Positions 59,901-64,000 of a stretch of DNA of 64,000 nucleotides are shown here, one piece after another. Source of the DNA: SR-FBR-E99 sp963732365 (GTDB lineage: Bacteria; Bacteroidota; Bacteroidia; Bacteroidales; VadinHA17); the NCBI GenBank assembly GCA_963732365.1, contig CAVSZC010000005.1:248001-312000 (forward strand), given 5' to 3'. The stretch's first letter is position 1. Each line of letters starts with the position of its first letter. The notes beneath the pieces are model-generated. The model ran no database searches. It saw nothing but the letters and a program-made list of their open reading frames with translations, and had not been told where the DNA came from. The translations under genes were made by a program, and so were the position numbers.

Positions 59901-60148
59901 TGGTAATTGGCAAGGAACCATTCGCGAATAGTTACTACTTTGATGGCAGGTTCGATGAGATCCGCATTTCTGACAAGGTAAGGTCAGACGGCTGGCTGAG
60001 AACAGAATACAACAATCAATCTTCACCTTCGACCTTCTATTCAGTAGGGGCAGAGGTTTCTCTGACTGATCTGCCTTCGGCCGGCATTTGTGACTGTACC
60101 GGTTACGCTTCCGCCAGGGTATCCTGCCGGTGGAACCTATTCCGGTAA
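56993..60148 (+). CDS. Giant surface adhesin, N-terminal part (frame-disrupted gene)
   Basis: This is the first 1,030 or so residues of one large protein. It starts at GTG 56993 with a signal peptide (RVLHLIIFSVALAWPAPDAYGQ). It has a beta-solenoid-like Asn/Thr/Gly-rich region (about 40-430) including a 77-residue tandem repeat. Further on come an Ig-like segment (PLTYQWQEDNGGG ... YRCIVIDGYG), a DUF2341 domain (NFPVMINLTGQTFL ... IKMLYANP, about 705-790) and a LamG/concanavalin-like domain (VWHLNDNNL ... YFDGRFDEIRISDKVRS, about 803-1000). The frame breaks near 60091. Such proteins bind glycans or cells at the surface. Confidence 0.78.
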   Translation: MPPARLNIKRITRVLHLIIFSVALAWPAPDAYGQVNGDYQTRATGNWNANNTWQVRTGGAWVNCAAGDYPGAAPGAGTVNILNNHTVTLTANVPNSVGALSINGGNQDSYLQFNTGVSLTVTGQTYLNSDSNDDEKSVLVNAGVFRTGSVNANSNGDTRDAYIRISTGTVTVDGNVTLNGTAVRTYIIFAGNGNLYVGGTITGGSITGTAGGGTTAPTAGTVTYNNAGAQNIGTYGYFNLGISGGGNKNMQGSFSVNGTLNLTSGTFVVGSNTLTLNGPAITGTPTNLSTASSSSLVFGGSSTGISIPSSAASLNNLTVSNVNGVTLNGSLILSGTLSLQSGLFNVGGNTLTLNGPAITGTPTNLVTTSSSSLVFGGSSTGISIPSSVANLSGLTINNSNGVSLAGSVNLANTLTMIQGNIVTGANTLTLSGNTPGSLVFTNGRIIGLFIRAIGSTGSDYLFPVGTEAIFSPLKITFANLNPGTLAVLFQPDDIGTVGLPLDDSGNEVHDRQTTGYWTMTAAGSLASTDYSVNLNFSGFSNVDSRARILKRTNGGNLALDGIHGSVSSPEISRTGMSGISTTATDLAIGKPDLRIITQPSNATGCNSSFSVTVSGRAPLTYQWQEDNGGGFTNITNGGIYSGAISNILTISGAPQSMNGYSYRCIVIDGYGYTKTSNSAALTILEAILGYKYERNITIDYTRVAGGVDLYNFPVMINLTGQTFLQTSPAGEILNANGFDIIFTDSNHNKLDHQIEYYNGTNGDLIAWVRIPILSSSSNTVIKMLYANPQITTDPSVTTVWDSHYKGVWHLNDNNLEDATVYDFSGTPYNTPSYSTGTIYNALQMNGTDEYVQVNSAAHLNFAGNITISAWVNMDTRTRDQKIAGNQNGTSGGYKFGIYTNNRVEFEIRNSANIPSLNRDVDGGTILNTGQWYYLAGISSDVLDSIKTIVNGVPERPFKKTGTLGTSSNTMVIGKEPFANSYYFDGRFDEIRISDKVRSDGWLRTEYNNQSSPSTFYSVGAEVSLTDLPSAGICDCTGYASARVSCRWNLFR
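57761..58290 (+). repeat. 231-bp (77-residue) tandem repeat within the adhesin
   Basis: The units begin at 57761, 57992 and 58223 (third one partial), an exact 231-bp period. Each encodes the string TLTLNGPAITGTPTNL and SSSLVFGGSSTGISIPSS in the first two copies. The protein is more alike than the DNA, indicating conserved but aged duplication. Confidence 0.8.
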
Positions 60149-60770
60149 CCCATATATTTCAGGAAACGTTTTTACACCTCCCGCTGCAGGGACTTATCCG
60201 ATTGTCTATACTTATAACGGAGTCTGCGGGCCCGCAAGCATTGCAAAGTATATTATAATAACACCTGTTCCTCCGGCTCCTGCTGCTCCGGACAGAGAAT
60301 ATTGTTTTAATCAGATTACTAATCTGGACGCTGTTGGTGAAAATATCCGCTGGTATAGCGGGGGCAGTCTTGTTAGTACTGCGAATCCATTTTCTACAGG
60401 ACAAACAGCAGCCGGCACGTATAATTACACTGTAACCCAGACAGTAAATGGTTGTGAAAGCAATCCTGAGCCTGTCGTTCTTACTATTTACGGCGGTGCA
60501 ACAATCAGTACGCAGCCCTTGCCTGAAACCATATGTGCGGGAGAAAGCTCAGTGTTCACGGTGGTGGCATCAGGATACAATCTGGTATACCGCTGGCAGG
60601 AAAACGGAGTGAATATTACTGACGGAGGCATTTACAGCGGAGCCTCTACGGCAGAACTGACAATAACCAGCCCGGCAGCTTGCGCTGAGCGGGAACAACT
60701 ACAGGTGCGTCATAACAACCACCTGTGGCACCTCTCCGGTTACAAGCAACACAGTTCAGCTGACGGTTAA
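60090..60770 (+). pseudogene. Giant surface adhesin, middle part (second reading frame)
   Basis: About 195 residues continue the adhesin in another frame: PVTLPPGYPAGGTYSGNPYISGNVFTPPAAGTYPIVYTYNG, then a PKD/Ig-like GAENIRWYSGG region and an Ig-like domain beginning PLPETICAGESSVFTVVASGYNLVYRWQENG. An apparent extra base near 60091 separates it from the upstream part. A second one near 60682 ends the sensible frame (SPAACAERE instead of ALSGNNYRC). The protein beyond that point in this frame is not family-like. Confidence 0.7.
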
Positions 60771-62850
60771 TCCTTCTCCGGTAGCAACATTCAGTTATGC
60801 CGGATCGCCCTACTGCCCGAATGCAGCCGATCCGTTTCCCACTTTCAGCGGAGGGGGTGTCGCCGGAACGTTTTCATCAACAGCAGGCCTTGTATTTGTT
60901 AATGCTGTCACAGGACAGATAGATATTTCGGCAAGCATCCCGGGCACTTATACGGTAACAAACACCATTCCTCCGGCAGGCGGATGTCAGGAAGTCATTG
61001 CGACAAGTCCGGTAATAATTATTTCTACTATCACCTGGACCGGGGCCATAAGCAGTGACTGGAACAACTCCGGGAACTGGACATGCGGGTTCATTCCAAG
61101 CTCTGCGGTTTCGGTGTATATACCTGACGAAGCAAATGAGCCTGTATTGTCAGGAGCATCAACAGGCACAGTCAACAATCTCGAGATATCAGGAAACTCA
61201 TCGCTGATGCTTTCGGGCAGCACACTGACAATCTGCGGGTCTGTAACGGCTGCGTCACCAATATATGCTGCGGGCGGCACTATTATTTTTGCCGGCGATG
61301 AGGTACAGAGCATCCCTTCCGGAACCTTTGCAGGTAATACGATAAACAATCTTACTGTAAATAACTGGGAAGGAGTATTAATGCTTGATACACTGAAGAT
61401 AAGCGGTGTCGTAAGCATTCAGGATGGCGTCCTTGTTTCTGACGGCTTCCTCACACTTATTTCAGATGCAGTGCAGACTGCACTTATTGACGGGTCAGGT
61501 ACAGGCGACATTACCGGTAACGTGAATATGCATCGCTATCTTCCGTCAAAATACGGTTATAAGTATTTCAGTTCTCCTTTCCAGGCCGCTACTGTAGGAG
61601 AGTTTAGCGATGATATGGATCTGACCTCCCCCTTCCCGCTCTTCTACCGCAATGAGGAAAACAGCCGGGGCTCGGGCTGGATAAGTTATACAGACCCTGA
61701 CAGCATTCTGTATCCTCTCGAAGGGTATGCAGTTAACTTCGGCGCCTCAGCCACCCCATGGACTGTCGACGTTACGGGAGAAGTGAACAACGGCCCTCTG
61801 TCGGTAACACTTTACAATCATGACAGCCTCTATACAGATGGATTTAACCTCGTCGGCAATCCCTACCCGTCACCAATAAACTGGAATGCTGCGGGATGGA
61901 CAAAATCGGCGATTGATAATGCTGTATATTTTTTCAGGGCAAGTGATACGGATGAGTACGGTGGTGAATACAGCAGCTATGCCGCCGGAGTGTCGAGTGA
62001 CGGCGTTGCATCCAATATTATACCCTCGATGCAGGGATTCTTTGTGCGTGTCTCTGACGGCGCATTTCCTGTCACCGGCACCCTAGGTGTTTCAAACAGC
62101 GTGAGGGTTAATGACCTGACCCACCCATTCCTCAAGTCGGCACCCTCCTCCACCCGGTTCCTTGTAAGAGCGACTGCATCATTTACAGGTGATAAGGCTT
62201 CGGAAGACCCTATGGTGATCTATTTTAACGATGAGGCCGGTGCGGGCTTTGACAGTGAATATGATGCACTTAAGCTGATGAATACAGACATGATGATGAC
62301 CAACTTCTATTCAGTTCTGAGCAATGGAAAGAAGCTGTCCATCAATGCATTGCCTGCATATACAGATACAGCTACGGTAGTGCCCCTTGGAATTAAAACA
62401 TATATTAACGGAGAGCTGAACTTCAGAATAAGGGATATCGAGAACCTTCCCGAGGGAGGGAAGATATATTTCCGTGACCGTCTTACGGGAGCCAACGTTA
62501 ATCTTTTGCCTGACCAGAGCTACAGGGTAACCCTTAATGCAGGTGATTATAATGACAGGTTTTTCCTGGCATTTCTGAAGGGAACAACGGGAATAGATGA
62601 CCCGGCAGCATATGATAAACTCTTTACTGCATATTCAGTGAACAGTATACTGAAAGCGACAATAAGCCTGGTTGAGGGCAGGAGGGGTATCATCACTGTC
62701 TTTGATCTGGCAGGCAGACCCGTTTACATCACCGAGGTACATGAGGCCGGATACTATGAATTTGAAACGGGGATAAGGCAGGGGATTTACATTGTCAGCT
62801 ACATAACCGGCAGGAAGTCAAACACCACGAAACTATTCATGGGATACTGA
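60685..62850 (+). CDS. Giant surface adhesin, C-terminal part with T9SS sorting domain
   Basis: The reading frame from about 60685 continues the adhesin (ALSGNNYRCVITTTCGTSPVTSNTVQLTVNPSP). The first usable internal start is GTG 61114, but I think this is not an independent gene. It has a G8-like domain (WTGAISSDWNNSGNWTCGFIPSS), a beta-helix, a region typical of secreted gliding-type proteins (YKYFSSPFQAATVGEFSDDM ... FNLVGNPYPSPINW) and a C-terminal type A T9SS sorting domain (ISLVEGRRGIITVFDLAGRPVY ... GIYIVSY). Export by the type IX system is therefore expected if the gene is functional. The stop overlaps the next ATG by one base. Confidence 0.75.
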   Translation: MSGNNYRCVITTTCGTSPVTSNTVQLTVNPSPVATFSYAGSPYCPNAADPFPTFSGGGVAGTFSSTAGLVFVNAVTGQIDISASIPGTYTVTNTIPPAGGCQEVIATSPVIIISTITWTGAISSDWNNSGNWTCGFIPSSAVSVYIPDEANEPVLSGASTGTVNNLEISGNSSLMLSGSTLTICGSVTAASPIYAAGGTIIFAGDEVQSIPSGTFAGNTINNLTVNNWEGVLMLDTLKISGVVSIQDGVLVSDGFLTLISDAVQTALIDGSGTGDITGNVNMHRYLPSKYGYKYFSSPFQAATVGEFSDDMDLTSPFPLFYRNEENSRGSGWISYTDPDSILYPLEGYAVNFGASATPWTVDVTGEVNNGPLSVTLYNHDSLYTDGFNLVGNPYPSPINWNAAGWTKSAIDNAVYFFRASDTDEYGGEYSSYAAGVSSDGVASNIIPSMQGFFVRVSDGAFPVTGTLGVSNSVRVNDLTHPFLKSAPSSTRFLVRATASFTGDKASEDPMVIYFNDEAGAGFDSEYDALKLMNTDMMMTNFYSVLSNGKKLSINALPAYTDTATVVPLGIKTYINGELNFRIRDIENLPEGGKIYFRDRLTGANVNLLPDQSYRVTLNAGDYNDRFFLAFLKGTTGIDDPAAYDKLFTAYSVNSILKATISLVEGRRGIITVFDLAGRPVYITEVHEAGYYEFETGIRQGIYIVSYITGRKSNTTKLFMGY

Positions 62851-63377
62851 TGAAGAAAAACAGGGATATATTGATTTTCAGAAAAAGGATGTTCCTTTTG
62901 GCCGCCATTACCATAATGAGCGGGTTTATTTCTGTTGTACAGGCACAGGTAATGCCTCCCCGTCCGGTTATTGTGACAGCCAATCCTGCACAGCCGCTAT
63001 CCTTCGGTGCTTTTTCTCCCGGCCTGACGGGCGGCACCGTCACTGTTCATCCTGACGGGTCGAGATCGTCGACAGGAGATGTGATATTGTTCGGCCTGGG
63101 ATATGTGTACACTCCGGCGATGTTTTATGTCAGGGCCAATCCCGGAACGATTATTTCCCTGCTTAACAATCCGCCCGTCACCCTTACCGGAAGCGGCGGC
63201 GGCACTCTTACCCTGCAGATCGGCGCTACTATTCCTGCAATGCCCTTTGTCACAAGCGTGCCATGGCAGATGCAAACAACATTACTGGTCGGCGGAACCC
63301 TGACTGTCGGCGACATAGGCGCAAATCCACCAGGTAACTATACCGGGACTTTTTCTATTACAGTCATTCAGGAGTAG
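62850..63377 (+). CDS. DUF4402 secreted pilin-like protein (copy 3)
   Basis: This 175-residue protein has a signal peptide (RMFLLAAITIMSGFISVVQAQ) and a DUF4402 domain: QPLSFGAFSPGLTGGTVTVHPDGSRSSTG, PAMFYVRANPGTIISLLNN and LLVGGTLTVGDIGANPPGNYTGTFSITVIQE. The ATG overlaps the adhesin stop by one base (TGATG), indicating tight coupling and supporting one locus. It is the subunit next to the usher gene. Confidence 0.85.
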   Translation: MKKNRDILIFRKRMFLLAAITIMSGFISVVQAQVMPPRPVIVTANPAQPLSFGAFSPGLTGGTVTVHPDGSRSSTGDVILFGLGYVYTPAMFYVRANPGTIISLLNNPPVTLTGSGGGTLTLQIGATIPAMPFVTSVPWQMQTTLLVGGTLTVGDIGANPPGNYTGTFSITVIQE

Positions 63378-63406
63378 GTCGCCTGAATGGCAGATGAAAA
63401 CAACAG

Positions 63407-64000
63407 ATGGCAGAAAGAAAGGCATATCCCGAAAACAGAAACAGAGGGATTGCTGCCTTCAACCATGAGGCCATCTGCAAGTTTATCCTTGCAGTCTCAT
63501 TCCTGATTTTTTTGCCTTCATATGCTGTCGCACAGGAGGAGCCCTCATACGATGAGATTGCAGTATATCTTAAGATTCCTTATTTCGGGGTAGGGGAAAT
63601 TGAGGCCGTGATCAGGAATGAAGAGCTTTATCTTCCTGTTACTACCCTATTTGACTTTCTCAAGATAAGAAATGTCCCCTCGGAGAACCTTGATCTTGTA
63701 ACCGGCTTCTTTATCGCACCGGAGGCTGAATACAGCATTGACAGGGCTGAAAATATTATAATATACGCGCGGCAAGACCTACAGGCTGCAGGAGGGAGAC
63801 CTGGTCAGGTCAGAGAGCAATCTTTACCTGAAGTCTTCATGGTTCGGTACGGTCTTCGGGCTGGACTGCAATTTCAGATTCCGTGACCTGACTGTAACGG
63901 TTGAATCGGATACGGAGCTTCCGGTAATACGTGAGATGAGGCTCGAAGAAATGAGAAGAAACATCACACGCCTGAAGGGAGACCCCGAGGTGGATACCAC
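63407..64000 (+). CDS. Probable outer-membrane usher (partial, frame-disrupted)
   Basis: The N-terminal about 190 residues of a Bacteroidota fimbrial usher-like protein begin with a signal peptide (CKFILAVSFLIFLPSYAVAQEE). SYDEIAVYLKIPYFGVGEIEAVI and LPVTTLFDFLKIRNVPSENLDLVTGFFI follow. As read, the frame leaves the family pattern after ENIIIYARQ and stops at 63886. In another frame from about 63785 it continues YRLQEGDLVRSESNLYLKSSWFG ... ELPVIREMRLEEMRRNITRL to the window edge. A one-base gain near 63772 explains this. The usher identity rests on context and weak pattern, so I treat it as probable. Confidence 0.62.

Noticed and set aside
60090..60770. Programmed ribosomal frameshifting in the adhesin
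   Set aside because: There is no slippery heptamer or stable downstream structure at either site, and the chaperone and usher of the same locus also carry breaks. Error or decay is simpler.

Overview
The window is chromosomal DNA from a member of the Bacteroidota, most likely a Bacteroidales-type environmental anaerobe. The signs are type IX secretion (T9SS) C-terminal sorting domains, lineage-restricted families (DUF4271, DUF4292, DUF4402, a long LspA), many genes preceded by the Bacteroidota -7 box TAnnTTTG rather than a Shine-Dalgarno sequence, and the pair of glycan-degrading lipoproteins (GH127, GH95-like). I see no tRNA, rRNA, CRISPR array, insertion sequence or prophage. Genes are dense and mostly housekeeping up to about 54.8 kb. 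|| Layout: 1-10.3 kb: start of a PPi-type phosphofructokinase, a Cys-rich redox protein, an epimerase, a TldD/PmbA pair (TldD carries a Tat lipoprotein signal), secreted M14 and M6 peptidases and a Crp/Fnr regulator. 10.3-16 kb: PHP phosphatase, GH127 lipoprotein, MntP, Dtd, MFS exporter. 16-20.8 kb: deoC, DUF4271, hemD, rnpA and an S41 protease. 20.8-24.7 kb: minus-strand queD-polA-moaD-moaE with tight overlaps. 24.8-31.2 kb: acyl-CoA ligase, GH95-like lipoprotein, lspA, ArsR regulator, polyprenyl synthase, CoA-binding protein. 31.3-43.2 kb: a long minus-strand cluster (flippase, dut, TPR, DUF4292, EnvC, RsbW-like ATPase, ybeY, mnmG, ade, uvrC) containing three parS-like palindromes. 43.2-54.8 kb: PPIase, pheS, a second Crp/Fnr, ruvB, a MORN-like repeat protein, nadA, rpiB, an Rrf2 regulator, VanZ-like, hemW, a coiled-coil protein and a PurF-like protein without the N-terminal Cys. 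|| 55.0-64.0 kb is the accessory region and the most unusual part. It holds a same-strand locus of three DUF4402 proteins, a PapD-like chaperone, a giant multidomain adhesin with a T9SS-type tail, and the start of a probable outer-membrane usher. It reads as a Bacteroidota chaperone-usher-like surface-fibre system joined to a T9SS adhesin. The chaperone, adhesin and usher together carry five single-base frame breaks, while I noticed no comparable break in the preceding 55 kb. The locus may therefore be decaying, or the local sequence may contain errors. || Second main signal: two copies of TGTTCCACGTGG-type palindromes plus one GTTTCACGTGAAAC palindrome lie within 7.6 kb around mnmG. This suggests that the window covers part of the chromosome's ParB-binding centromere region.
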